The notes below the pieces were generated by a model that was given only the letters and a program-made list of their open reading frames with translations, searched no databases and had not been told where the DNA came from. 64,000 nucleotides of DNA from Dyadobacter pollutisoli (lineage in GTDB: Bacteria; Bacteroidota; Bacteroidia; Cytophagales; Spirosomataceae), in the NCBI RefSeq assembly GCF_026625565.1, contig NZ_CP112998.1, positions 6,018,501-6,082,500 on the forward strand. The letters are read 5' to 3'. The first letter of the stretch is position 1. Every line of letters begins with the position of its first letter. A program made the translations under genes and the position numbers. Positions 32,553 to 41,727 of the stretch are shown piece after piece.

Positions 32553-33242
32553 TCAAACCTCCAAAATCAAAATCACCGCATCATTGGAAAGCGCCTCGAA
32601 CTCGATTTCGTCTACGAATGAGACCGATAGACCGTCGCGCTTTTCCAATAAGCGGTTTTGAACTTCAAAAGCTCCTTCGATGATGAATGCAAAAATGCCT
32701 CGATTCAATGTGTCTTTCAAAAAGACACCTTCCTCCCTACCCTGATATTTACCAATGTAAATGTTCCCGTCGTTCCTGGCGCTGCGGTATATTGGAAGAA
32801 GTGTGTTTCTGTGGGCCAGATCAAATCGTGTGATAAACGGGTCGCCAACCGCATCCGGGTCGCACTCCATCCTGATCTGAAGATAATTGATCGCTTCTTG
32901 CTCGTATGGATTTGTCAATGTATAAGTTTGCCCCGGTTGCGCCGTGAAGATCACCGCTTCACCGGAATCAATAAAACGCAGGTTTTCTATACTGTCCGAA
33001 AATTCGAACCCTCCCACCAGCGGAAGTAATATTACCCTGCATTCCCTCACTACCACGATTTGATGACTCCGTTCAGCAAGCAACGTCTCGTCATTCACCA
33101 CAAGCAATCTTCCAAAAGCCTCGCGACCTTCCGCCCGATAGTCTTCAAAATTGAATGTCCGGAAACTGCGGAAATGCTCCGTTTGAAAATGCCCTCGTAC
33201 ACTTTCGAGGTAGATTTGCGCTGCTGATTGAGTCATCATCAT
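32553..33242 (-). CDS. Pirin-like cupin protein
   Basis: 229 aa. HFRSFRTFNFEDYRAEGREAFGRLLVVNDETL matches the opening of pirin-family proteins, which normally continue with a metal-binding cupin. The next part (VVVRECRVILLPLVGGFEFSD, AVIFTAQPGQTYTLTNPYEQEAINYLQIRM) is the cupin strand pattern, though the pirin metal ligands (His-His-His-Glu) are not all obvious. The second cupin is also present (FAFIIEGAFEVQNRLLEKRDGLSVSF). Pirins act as quercetinases or transcription cofactors; the role here is unknown. It is 3 bases before the dioxygenase gene's stop on the same strand. Confidence 0.7.
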   Translation of the reverse strand: MMMTQSAAQIYLESVRGHFQTEHFRSFRTFNFEDYRAEGREAFGRLLVVNDETLLAERSHQIVVVRECRVILLPLVGGFEFSDSIENLRFIDSGEAVIFTAQPGQTYTLTNPYEQEAINYLQIRMECDPDAVGDPFITRFDLAHRNTLLPIYRSARNDGNIYIGKYQGREEGVFLKDTLNRGIFAFIIEGAFEVQNRLLEKRDGLSVSFVDEIEFEALSNDAVILILEV

Positions 33243-33245
33243 ATC

Positions 33246-33959
33246 TTATGCAGTTACCACAATGGCATGCGTCAATTCATATCCAGCTGACACACTTCCG
33301 GTTACAGTTGCCATTTCCGTAGAAACACCGTCGCCAAAAACATTATCCCGCGCATTGGTAGTATCCGCCTGGCCGTGGCTTGCATACACACCTTGGGCGT
33401 ACACCACTTTACTAATGTCTTCCGGAAATGCGATCTGGGTAACCAAAAGTGATTTCCCGCTCGAATCGTACACGTGTACGTGAATGTGCGGCGCACGGCC
33501 TGAGTACCAGCCCGGGTAAATGCTCGCAAAATTTACAACACCATTGCTATCGGTCGTTTGTCTCCCGCGCAGAAAGTGAACATTGGTATAGTTGATCGAT
33601 TGCATTCCGCTCCCGCCATATTCCGAATAATTCCCGGCAGCGTCGCAATGCCAGATGTCGACTAGCGCACCAGACAAGCCTTCACAGCTATTACTCTTAT
33701 TCTGGATCGTAATCTTGACGGTAAGCTTCGTCCCTGGCCTGTCCGACGTGATATCGGTTAACACATAGCTCGCCGGCGACTTGGTTGGAAACGGACCCGC
33801 TGTTTCCGAGGCCGTTGACGTACAGGACCCACTGGTGGAGCCCGTCGTAGTATCCGTAGTTTCCGGGTCTACGCTGCTATTTGAGCAGCTGATCAACGGC
33901 ACAATAGTGGCGAAACCAAGTGCAGAAAACCCTCTTTTTAAAAATTCTTTACGTTCCAT
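33246..33959 (-). CDS. Intradiol dioxygenase-like exported protein
   Basis: 237 aa from ATG 33959; a TTG start three codons earlier is possible. The N-terminus RKEFLKRGFSALGFATIVPLISC has a twin-like basic region and a lipobox-like LISC, so it is exported, possibly lipidated. The core matches intradiol ring-cleavage dioxygenases: ETAGPFPTKSP, GALVDIWHCDAAGNYSEYGG with a ligand tyrosine, FASIYPGWYSGRAPHIHVHV with the second tyrosine and two histidines that bind Fe(III). A substrate such as protocatechuate or catechol is possible, but exported Bacteroidota members often lack known substrates. Confidence 0.82.
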   Translation of the reverse strand: MERKEFLKRGFSALGFATIVPLISCSNSSVDPETTDTTTGSTSGSCTSTASETAGPFPTKSPASYVLTDITSDRPGTKLTVKITIQNKSNSCEGLSGALVDIWHCDAAGNYSEYGGSGMQSINYTNVHFLRGRQTTDSNGVVNFASIYPGWYSGRAPHIHVHVYDSSGKSLLVTQIAFPEDISKVVYAQGVYASHGQADTTNARDNVFGDGVSTEMATVTGSVSAGYELTHAIVVTA

Positions 33960-34084
33960 AAGGTGCAACAGTTCTGTGATTTTAAATACATTATCGTATT
34001 TGTGCCATCATTTGTTGCAGAGTTTATCCCATGTATCGGTCAACACCCCCATTTTCTCGGTGAATCGCATGCTACGGGGACATC

Positions 34085-34780
34085 CTACCGCGTTCTCCAG
34101 CGCTCTATAAAATCCAGATGACTATCACTTACCGGCAATTCTCTGTCGGTCAATAATTTCACTTTTTTGTTTTGAATAGATTTGACGAGTGAATCAGGGA
34201 CAATGTAGCTTCTGTGGATGCGGCTAAACCTGTTTCCAGGCAAATTTTCCAGTATTCCCTTCAATGACATCAATGTTAAAACCGGATGTTTTGAACTCAA
34301 TAAATGGATTTTAATGTAATCCTCCATTCCTTCTATAAATTCAATGTCGCTGAGCAGAATTTTAATCATTTTGTATTCCGAACGGACAATAACCGACTCT
34401 GCGGACTCATTCAGCTGTGATTTTCGAAACTGATATTGTTCCAATGCTTTGTTAACCGCCCTTTCAAAACGTTCCGTCGTAATTGGTTTCAGTAAATAAT
34501 CCAATGCTTCCAGTTCAAAACCCTCGTGTGCGAATTTTTTATGCGCTGTCGTGAAAATGACCATTGGCCGCACTTCCAGCTGCGATACCAGGTCCAGGCC
34601 CGACAAGTCTGGCATATTAATGTCGATAAACAGCAGATCGACACTGTTATCCTTCAAGAAAGCGGCGCCTTCAATGGCATCATCAAAAATCCCCACAAGT
34701 TCAATGGCTGGAAATGCCGATACATATTTTTGCAAAACCTGCAATGCTAGTGGCTCATCATCAATGGCAATGCATTTCAT
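34085..34780 (-). CDS. LytTR-family response regulator
   Basis: 231 aa. The receiver domain has DDEP near the start, the phospho-acceptor Asp53 in LLFIDINMPDLSGL and Lys98 in DYLLKP. The C-terminal LytTR DNA-binding domain covers about 135-231 (IKILLSDIEFIEGMEDYIKI, FSRIHRSYIVPDSLVKSI). It partners with the kinase immediately upstream: the kinase stop and this ATG overlap in ATGA at 34777-34780. Targets are unknown; LytTR systems in this phylum often control envelope or carbon-related genes. Confidence 0.95.
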   Translation of the reverse strand: MKCIAIDDEPLALQVLQKYVSAFPAIELVGIFDDAIEGAAFLKDNSVDLLFIDINMPDLSGLDLVSQLEVRPMVIFTTAHKKFAHEGFELEALDYLLKPITTERFERAVNKALEQYQFRKSQLNESAESVIVRSEYKMIKILLSDIEFIEGMEDYIKIHLLSSKHPVLTLMSLKGILENLPGNRFSRIHRSYIVPDSLVKSIQNKKVKLLTDRELPVSDSHLDFIERWRTR

Positions 34781-35892
34781 ACGGCGCTCAACTTTAAATG
34801 GACAGTGAACATTTCGTCGCTCTTTTCAATGGCCAATGTATGCTGGCCCGAGTACAAAAAGTCCAGACGTTTTTTGGTATTTGCAATGCCTACACCTTTT
34901 CGATCCAGGTCAATGTTCGTTTCAAATACCCGGTTTTGGCAAAAGAAACTAACTTCTTCACTTAAAATATCAACCCGAATAACAATCCCCGACTCATTGC
35001 GATTACTGACCCCATACTTAAATGCGTTTTCTACAAATGTCATCAGTATCAATGGTGCGATACGAACTCCCCTCGCCGACCCTGTAATTTCAAACGAAAC
35101 CGAGGTTTTTGCATTCAGCCTGAGTTTCTGTAGATCAATGTAATTCCTCAGGCAGGCAATTTCGTCATCCAGCGGAACAAAATCTTCCATTGCCTCTTCG
35201 GTAATGTACCGCATCATTTGGGACAATTTCAAAATACTCTCCGCCGTATTTTCACTGTTACTCACTGCCAATGCATAAATATTATTGAGGGTATTGAACA
35301 AAAAATGCGGATTGATCTGAGCTTTGAAAAACGATAGTTCCGCCTGCGCTTTGTCCGCCTCCGACAGAATGACCCTTTTTTCCGAAAGCCGCCATTGTTC
35401 CGAAATTTTAACCGCCATTGCGACCACCCAAATTACTACAAACAAAACCAGGCTGACAAAGTCAACAGTGGTGCCATTGTTGGATGCTGGCCGCGGAGGC
35501 GGTGGTGGATTCTCTCCGAATGGACGTGGCGGTGGGCCTGGAAATCTTTCCTCGTGTCCCCGCGGCTCTTCCTGCGTATGAAATTTTTTAAAAATCAGAT
35601 TTTCAAATGGTTGCAAATAATAAATAGCTAAACACCCTCCCATAAAAATTCCCGCAAACCAAACATACTTCTGCTTCAAAAACAGTTTCGGGATCAGTAC
35701 CAACACATTGAAATAAAATAACAGGAAGTACAGCAGGAAAAACAGCCAGAATGAAACCGATGTGAGCAGTACGAGCTGAATGTCCGGCCGGGGCTCTCTG
35801 GACATAATAGTCAATGGCAGGGAAATGAACAGAATCCATCCCAGCAGGGGAATTATCCAGAGGTTTTTTGTCCTGATCATGACCATTTGCAT
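34777..35892 (-). CDS. LytS-type sensor histidine kinase
   Basis: 371 aa (ATG at 35892; 35886 and 35880 also possible). Four membrane segments occupy the N-terminal half (IIPLLGWILFISLPLTIM, LVLLTSVSFWLFFLLYFLLFYFNVLVLIPKLFL, YVWFAGIFMGGCLAIYYL, VSLVLFVVIWVVAMAVKI). A Pro-rich loop (GPPPRPFGENPPPPPRP) sits between TM3 and TM4. The kinase part has the LytS-family histidine motif FFKAQINPHFLFNTLNNIYAL and an ATP-binding region VENAFKYGVSNRNESG, followed by GVGIANTKKRL. It phosphorylates the LytTR regulator downstream. The signal sensed is unknown. Confidence 0.93.
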   Translation of the reverse strand: MQMVMIRTKNLWIIPLLGWILFISLPLTIMSREPRPDIQLVLLTSVSFWLFFLLYFLLFYFNVLVLIPKLFLKQKYVWFAGIFMGGCLAIYYLQPFENLIFKKFHTQEEPRGHEERFPGPPPRPFGENPPPPPRPASNNGTTVDFVSLVLFVVIWVVAMAVKISEQWRLSEKRVILSEADKAQAELSFFKAQINPHFLFNTLNNIYALAVSNSENTAESILKLSQMMRYITEEAMEDFVPLDDEIACLRNYIDLQKLRLNAKTSVSFEITGSARGVRIAPLILMTFVENAFKYGVSNRNESGIVIRVDILSEEVSFFCQNRVFETNIDLDRKGVGIANTKKRLDFLYSGQHTLAIEKSDEMFTVHLKLSAV

Positions 35893-35985
35893 TGTTTAGG
35901 CCCACATATGTAAATGATTACGAATATAGGAGTTACTAAAAGAAAAATTTTCCTATTTTCGAAAAGCACATTGTCACTCCTTTTT

Positions 35986-37320
35986 ATGCAGCAACCCGCT
36001 ACGCGAAACGAACTGTTCAAAATCCTGGGCGTAGGCTTTGGTGTCGCCGTCACAGTTGGCGGTACCATTGGAACGGGAATTCTCCGCAAACCAGGTCCCA
36101 TAGCGGCGCAACTGGGTGAACCATGGCTTATTATGACACTTTGGGTAGCGGTAAGCCTGTACGCTTTTCTGGGAACATTGTGTACCATCGAGCTGGGCAC
36201 TTCGGTACCCAAGGCCGGTGCCTGGTACGTTTACGCACAACGGGCATTTGGTAACTATGCGGGGTTTGTGGTGGGGATCAACAGCTGGCTTGGTACATGC
36301 TCTGCGCTCGGGTTTGGTGTTTACACGATGAGCGAGTACATCGCATTGCTTATTCCTGCATTCACCGGTTACGAACCTTACGTGGCTGCTGCAATTCTTG
36401 TGATACTCACTGGTATTCACTGGATTGGGCTCGCCCTCGCCAGTAGCTTTCAGAACATCATGAGCGTTTTGAAAGGAGTCGGTTTGTTTATTTTTGTGGC
36501 GGTATGCTACATATATGGTGACGAAGTATCAACAGCAGACGCGCAGCTAACCACCAGCCGGATCATCGAAACCGGCAGCTGGATCGCACCGGTTATTTTT
36601 TCTTTACAGGCCATATTTTACACCTATGATGGCTGGCACACAGCGGCTTACTTCTCGGAGGAAGATCGCGACCCTTCCAAAAATCTTCCAAAATCCATGA
36701 TTGGAGGCGTCGTACTCATCATTGCGATTTACCTGCTTTGTAACCTGGCTATCTTGTACATATTGCCAATGAATGACTTGTCACAGTCGAAACTGGCTGC
36801 GGCCGACGCGATCACATTGATCTTTGGCGAAGGCTCAGGCAAGATCGTGACATTGTTTCTGATGATTTCAATTTTAGGTATTGTGAATGCGCAGTTGCTT
36901 TTCAATCCACGGGTGTTGTATTCCATGAGCCGTGACGGGCTGTTTCTGAAAGCAGGCACTACCGTTAATAAGGGTGGTACTCCGGCGGTAGCCATGCTCA
37001 TTACCTCCGGAGTGGCCGTTACATTGATCCTCATCGGAAAAGATGCGACCGAAAAGCTCTCCGATATTGCCACATTCTTTTTCGTTTTGGGCTATGCCTC
37101 CGGTTTTGCTTCATTACTAGCGCTGCGCCGGAACGAACCCCTCCTGCCCCGTCCCTGGAAAGTTCCGGCATACCCGGTTTTGCCAATCGTTATGCTGCTC
37201 TTATCCATTGCATTTCTGGTGAGCGCAATTGTTCAGGATTTGCCGAGCAGCCAATATGCATTGCTTTTTCTGATCATTAGTTATCCCGCGTATTTGCTGA
37301 TGAGTCGTTTAAACAAGTAA
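35986..37320 (+). CDS. APC-family amino acid permease
   Basis: 444 aa from ATG 35986; an in-frame ATG at 35914 adds 24 residues and lies nearer the divergent kinase start. The protein has about 12 membrane segments. The first, ILGVGFGVAVTVGGTIGTGILRKPGPIAAQLG, carries the GxGIGTGI-like motif of the APC superfamily that lines the substrate site. Later blocks (GAWYVYAQRAFGNYAGFVVGINSWLG, FYTYDGWHTAAYFSEE) fit amino acid/polyamine permeases. It imports an amino acid or similar solute by cation symport or antiport; the substrate is unknown. Confidence 0.88.
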   Translation: MQQPATRNELFKILGVGFGVAVTVGGTIGTGILRKPGPIAAQLGEPWLIMTLWVAVSLYAFLGTLCTIELGTSVPKAGAWYVYAQRAFGNYAGFVVGINSWLGTCSALGFGVYTMSEYIALLIPAFTGYEPYVAAAILVILTGIHWIGLALASSFQNIMSVLKGVGLFIFVAVCYIYGDEVSTADAQLTTSRIIETGSWIAPVIFSLQAIFYTYDGWHTAAYFSEEDRDPSKNLPKSMIGGVVLIIAIYLLCNLAILYILPMNDLSQSKLAAADAITLIFGEGSGKIVTLFLMISILGIVNAQLLFNPRVLYSMSRDGLFLKAGTTVNKGGTPAVAMLITSGVAVTLILIGKDATEKLSDIATFFFVLGYASGFASLLALRRNEPLLPRPWKVPAYPVLPIVMLLLSIAFLVSAIVQDLPSSQYALLFLIISYPAYLLMSRLNK

Positions 37321-37381
37321 AAAAATATCTGCAATGGCTTTAAAATAAACTGCATATATAATTAACTTAAATTATACATCT

Positions 37382-39814
37382 ATGCCATGGAATAAGCTCA
37401 CTTTGAAATCCTTATGCATCCCCGTCATTTTGCTTTGCATTGCCGGTTTTAAATGGACAGAGGAAGACTTCACCCAATTTATTTCAAACAAATTACAACT
37501 TTACAGGCATGTACTACCTAATGAAAAAGCCTATCTCCATCTCGACAAGCCATATTATGTGAAGGGAGACACCATCTGGTTTAAAGGATACCTGGCAGAA
37601 GGCTCGCTGCATCTGGCCGACAGCGCCAGCAATCTGATGTACGTCGATCTCATTGAGCAACGTACCGGGCGGAATGTTGCTTTACGGCGTGTCAGGATGG
37701 ATGGCGGCACCGGCCACGGCGACATTGTCCTTGCTGATTCCATTCCTGCTGGTTCCTACACCATCAGAGGTTATACCAACTGGATGCGCAATTTTTCGGA
37801 AGATTTCTTTTTTCAGAAAGACATCTACATTTTTGACCACGAAGAAAACAAGGCAGTTACCGTTCCCGAAGGTATTGATGTTCAGTTCTTCCCAGAAGGC
37901 GGCCAGCTCGTCGCCGGTATCAACACCCGGGTCGCATTCAAAGCTCTGAACCCGGCCGGTATGGGGCATGATGTGGGCGGTTTTGTCCTCAATCAGGATA
38001 AGGATACTGTTGCTTCTTTCAAAAGTGAGCACCTGGGAATGGGCAGGTTTCAGTTTGAACCTAAAACCGGACAGAGTTATTCCGCTTTTATCAAAGAAAA
38101 GGATGGTAAGGTCACTCCTGTTAAATTTCCGGCTTTGCAGGACGCGGGTTTCACGATGATCGTCGATAATCTTTCCAACAAATCCAAAATGCGGGTGATC
38201 GCTTACGCTCGTATTCCCGGTAAAACGGAAATTCCGGTACATATTGTGGGCCAGTCCAGAGGGATTGTGGCATTTGTAGCAAAAGGTAAGATTTCCACGA
38301 GAGGACTCATGATGAACCTCCCGACCACCGATCTCCCCGACGGGATCACCCATCTTACACTTTTCGACAGTGAGAATAAACCCGTTTGCGAAAGGTTGGT
38401 TTTCATTGACCATTCACACAAGCTGCGCGTCAAAGTGAGTGCCTCTAAAACCGCATTCAAGCCCCGCGAGAAATCCGAAGTGGAAGTTACCGTGACCGAC
38501 TCGTCCGGCAGGCCTGTGGAAGCCAGCCTTTCCATGTCGGTGACGGATGCCGGCCAGATCGTGCAGCAGACTTATGACCAGAACATTGTTTCATATTTGT
38601 TATTATCTTCTGATTTAAAAGGCTTTGTAGAAAAACCAGCCTATTATTTCGATGAAAGCAAATCGGAACGAAAAATTCATCTGGACTATCTTATGATGAC
38701 ACAGGGATGGTCCCGTTTTCGCTGGCAGGACGTTATGCAAGACTCTATTCCGGCTCCCAAACGCTACATTGAACAGGGCGTCACGCTGGCGGGGGAAGTG
38801 AAGCGCAATAACCGGAAGGTTACTGAGAAAGTTATGCTTTCGGTGTACCTGAGCAACGACAGCCTCAGCACATTCATGACTTCCGAAACCAATGATGCTG
38901 GGCAGTTTGCCATTTACAATCTGGTATTCCCCGACTCACTAAAAATACGGCTGCAAGGCATGAACAAGAAGGGTAATCAAAATTTATCATTTATAATACC
39001 TCCATTTGATGCGCCCAAAGCCACATTGGTGAGGGTACCGTACAATCCCGTCACCGTTGATTCACAAAAACTGGCCGATTATCTGAAAAGAGCTGAACAA
39101 GACCAGGAAATAGCGCGTAAGATCAGGGAAAGCCGCGAGCGGTTGTTGCAGGAAGTAACCATTAAAGCGAAAAAAGAGGTACCAAGGGATTCCCGGAAAC
39201 TCTATAATTCGGCAGACGCTTCTTTAAAAATAACGCCGCAAATGGCATCAGGAAATATGAGTGTCCTGGATATGCTGGCAGGCCGGGTAGCCGGCGTTCA
39301 GGTCAGCGGATCAGGTATGAATGCGTCCGTTTACATTCGCGGTAACCGGGGCGAGCCGCTCTTCGTATTGGACGGCATGCCCGTGGATAAGGCTATGATC
39401 ACGTCGTTGAATGTGTTTGATGTAGAATCCATCGACGTTCTAAAAGGCGCTTCTGCGGCTATTTATGGCAGTCGGGGTGGCAATGGGGTCATTTCAGTTT
39501 TGACGAAAAGAGGTAATGAAAACTACGACTATTCTCAGGAAATCGTGCCCGGTGTGCTGGTTTCGAAGATTGCCGGTTTTAATGTGCCCCGGGACTTTTA
39601 TGCACCGGCATACGTAGCCGACGGATCACAAGGCACAATTCCCGATTACAGGTCAACTATTTTCTGGGCTCCGATGTTAAAAACAGATAAAAACGGAAAA
39701 GCAAAAATTCAATATTTCAATTCTGACGCAACCACCACTGTGGACATTCAGGTAGAAGTTTTTAGTCCTTCCGGTGTTCCGGGTTATGGCAAATCAAGCT
39801 ATTCTGTAAATTGA
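37382..39814 (+). CDS. MG2/carboxypeptidase-like protein ending in a TonB plug, no barrel
   Basis: 810 aa. A signal-like segment (SLCIPVILLCIAGF) opens the protein. Residues about 45-140 (EKAYLHLDKPYYVKGDTIWFKGYL) match the alpha-2-macroglobulin MG2 domain. A strand-rich region follows with repeated Ig-like units, including one near 475 (LAGEVKRNNRKVTEKVMLSVYL). Residues about 625-720 are a TonB plug: LDMLAGRVAGVQVSG, ASVYIRGNRGEPLFVLDG, VESIDVLKGASAAIYGSRGGNGVISV. There is no 22-strand barrel after the plug; instead about 90 residues end in GYGKSSYSVN. Similar proteins occur in Bacteroidota, perhaps interacting with SusCD-like or secretion machinery. Confidence 0.85.
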   Translation: MPWNKLTLKSLCIPVILLCIAGFKWTEEDFTQFISNKLQLYRHVLPNEKAYLHLDKPYYVKGDTIWFKGYLAEGSLHLADSASNLMYVDLIEQRTGRNVALRRVRMDGGTGHGDIVLADSIPAGSYTIRGYTNWMRNFSEDFFFQKDIYIFDHEENKAVTVPEGIDVQFFPEGGQLVAGINTRVAFKALNPAGMGHDVGGFVLNQDKDTVASFKSEHLGMGRFQFEPKTGQSYSAFIKEKDGKVTPVKFPALQDAGFTMIVDNLSNKSKMRVIAYARIPGKTEIPVHIVGQSRGIVAFVAKGKISTRGLMMNLPTTDLPDGITHLTLFDSENKPVCERLVFIDHSHKLRVKVSASKTAFKPREKSEVEVTVTDSSGRPVEASLSMSVTDAGQIVQQTYDQNIVSYLLLSSDLKGFVEKPAYYFDESKSERKIHLDYLMMTQGWSRFRWQDVMQDSIPAPKRYIEQGVTLAGEVKRNNRKVTEKVMLSVYLSNDSLSTFMTSETNDAGQFAIYNLVFPDSLKIRLQGMNKKGNQNLSFIIPPFDAPKATLVRVPYNPVTVDSQKLADYLKRAEQDQEIARKIRESRERLLQEVTIKAKKEVPRDSRKLYNSADASLKITPQMASGNMSVLDMLAGRVAGVQVSGSGMNASVYIRGNRGEPLFVLDGMPVDKAMITSLNVFDVESIDVLKGASAAIYGSRGGNGVISVLTKRGNENYDYSQEIVPGVLVSKIAGFNVPRDFYAPAYVADGSQGTIPDYRSTIFWAPMLKTDKNGKAKIQYFNSDATTTVDIQVEVFSPSGVPGYGKSSYSVN

Positions 39815-39831
39815 TGATTGTTAATGATTTT

Positions 39832-39873
39832 CAAATAAGAATACTGCATTTTCCACGTTAGTATTCTTATTTG
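39832..39873. terminator. Hairpin, probable terminator after the MG2/plug gene
   Basis: CAAATAAGAATAC at 39832-39844 pairs perfectly with GTATTCTTATTTG at 39861-39873 across 16 bases. It lies 18 bases after the stop at 39814. There is no long T tract, so the terminator call is moderate. Confidence 0.55.
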
Positions 39874-39910
39874 CATAGCCAATTGGACAAATCATCCAGA
39901 CAAAATTTGG

Positions 39911-39918
39911 TAACTTTG
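39911..39918 (+). promoter_or_regulatory. Possible -7 box before the TPR gene
   Basis: TAACTTTG at 39911-39918 matches TAnnTTTG and lies 58 bases before the start at 39976. No TTG is found at the proper spacing; the nearest upstream is 25 bases away. Confidence 0.35.
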
Positions 39919-39975
39919 TTGTTTACACTGAAATGGCCGGTTATGTCCCGCGATCTCATGGCATAAGATTAAAAT

Positions 39976-41727
39976 ATGAGGACCGAATATTTAAAACTGA
40001 CCCTTCTTATTTGTCTGCTGGCTGGCGCGGTAACGGCCCCGACAGCAAATGCGCAGCGTCGTAACAAAGACCGTGAGAAAGAGTCAGTTAAGTCTGAAAA
40101 TGCCGGTTTTCAGCTGGGCGAAGAGTCGCTGGCTGCGGAAGGGATGAAATTTATGATGAAGGACGAGCCCGAACGTGCGATCCCCGTCTTTGAAAAACTG
40201 GTTCAGCTTAATGCGCAGGAAGGTGCAAGCCACTTTATGCTCGCTTCTGCACTCATCAAAATGGAGCGGTACGACGATGCCATTGCCTCTTCCAAAAAAG
40301 CCTACGACCTCAATAAAGAGAACATATTCTACGCGCAGCAGCTTGCAGAGCTTTATGCGAAACGCAGAAAATATTCAGAAGCTGCGCAGATCTACGAATC
40401 GCTTCTTGCCAAAAGTCCCGAAAATATCCAGTACGGAATCGAGCTGGCAGCCGTGTATGTGTTTAATGATCAGTTCGATAAGGCCATTGATACCTACAAC
40501 ATTCTTGAAAAATCCCTTGGTGTAACCGAAGAAATCACGCATCAGAAGCAACAGCTTTATTTAAGACAGAATAACCTTGACAAGGCGCTTAATGAGGGTA
40601 AAAAGCTGATCGCTGCTGAACCTGGCGAGGTAAGTTATCGCGTAGAACTGGCGGAAATGCTGATCGCAAACGACCGGATCGTGGAAGCGGTTGTCCCATT
40701 GGAAGAAGCCCTGAAAATTAACCCCGACGAAGCACAGGCGCACGTATTGCTGGCCGACATTTACCGCCGCAATGGTGACGTTCAGAAATGCAATCAGGAA
40801 TTAAGGCTTGTATTTGCTAATCCCAATCTTGACGCTGATCCCAAAATAAGGGTACTTACCGGCTATCTGACGATGCTCAAAACGGAAGCGGAATTCAGTG
40901 AAGCGATTAGTCTGGCGAAGCAACTATCTGAAACACATCCCAATGAGTCGCGTACCAATGTCATTTACGCTGATTTACTGATGCGTCTGGACAAAAAGGC
41001 GGAAGCCAGGGATATGTATTCCAAAGCTGCCCGGATCGACGGTTCTGTATTCCAGGTGTGGGGCGCCATTTTGCAGCTGGACGGCGACCTTAATCAGGTG
41101 GATAGCATGCTGGTACATTCCGAAAAAGCGCTGGAAGTATTCCCTAATCAGGGCATGTTCTGGTATTCGAATGGGACAGCGCATTTGATGAAAAAGAATT
41201 ACAAAGAAGCCATTTCCTCTCTGGAAGAAAGCCTGAAATTGATCAGTGACAAGCCTGACCTGGTACCTTATATCAATGCGCAGCTTGGGGACGCTTACAA
41301 TGGTTTGGGCGAGCATCAAAAATCAGATGCGGCCTATGAGCTGGCATTAAAAGGAAATCCGGACAATGATCATGTGCTCAATAATTACAGTTACTTCCTT
41401 TCACTACGTAAAGAAAAGCTCGATCTGGCGCTGAAAATGTCGGAAAAACTGGTTTTGCAGCATCAGAACAACCCTACTTACCTCGATACCTACGCCTGGG
41501 TATTATACATCCGCAAAGACTACAAAAAAGCCAAGGAGTTTCTCGAAAAAGCGATGATGGACAGCAGCGGTGTCAGTGGCACGATTGTTGAGCATTATGG
41601 TGATGTCCTGTTCAAACTAGGTGAACGCGACAATGCAGTGGCACAATGGAAAAAAGCCAAAAGAATGGGCGAAACCACTGAACTTCTTGATAAAAAAATA
41701 GCAACAGGCGCACTACATGAGCAATAG
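39976..41727 (+). CDS. Exported TPR-repeat protein
   Basis: 583 aa. The signal peptide is LKLTLLICLLAGAVTAPTANAQ. At least ten tetratricopeptide repeats follow (for example AIPVFEKLVQLNAQEGASHF, ALNEGKKLIAAEPGEVSYRV, LEEALKINPDEAQAHVLLAD), reaching almost the C-terminus. The protein is likely a periplasmic scaffold. It overlaps the next gene (DUF4292) by 11 bases, and the EnvC-like peptidase gene follows in the same direction. This trio suggests a cell-envelope assembly role, possibly outer membrane or peptidoglycan biogenesis. The link is inferred from context. Confidence 0.88.
   Translation: MRTEYLKLTLLICLLAGAVTAPTANAQRRNKDREKESVKSENAGFQLGEESLAAEGMKFMMKDEPERAIPVFEKLVQLNAQEGASHFMLASALIKMERYDDAIASSKKAYDLNKENIFYAQQLAELYAKRRKYSEAAQIYESLLAKSPENIQYGIELAAVYVFNDQFDKAIDTYNILEKSLGVTEEITHQKQQLYLRQNNLDKALNEGKKLIAAEPGEVSYRVELAEMLIANDRIVEAVVPLEEALKINPDEAQAHVLLADIYRRNGDVQKCNQELRLVFANPNLDADPKIRVLTGYLTMLKTEAEFSEAISLAKQLSETHPNESRTNVIYADLLMRLDKKAEARDMYSKAARIDGSVFQVWGAILQLDGDLNQVDSMLVHSEKALEVFPNQGMFWYSNGTAHLMKKNYKEAISSLEESLKLISDKPDLVPYINAQLGDAYNGLGEHQKSDAAYELALKGNPDNDHVLNNYSYFLSLRKEKLDLALKMSEKLVLQHQNNPTYLDTYAWVLYIRKDYKKAKEFLEKAMMDSSGVSGTIVEHYGDVLFKLGERDNAVAQWKKAKRMGETTELLDKKIATGALHEQ

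Noticed and set aside
37682..38413. Minus-strand frame of 243 codons opposite the MG2 gene
   Set aside because: Antisense shadow without domain features; the plus-strand protein has clear MG2 and plug signatures.
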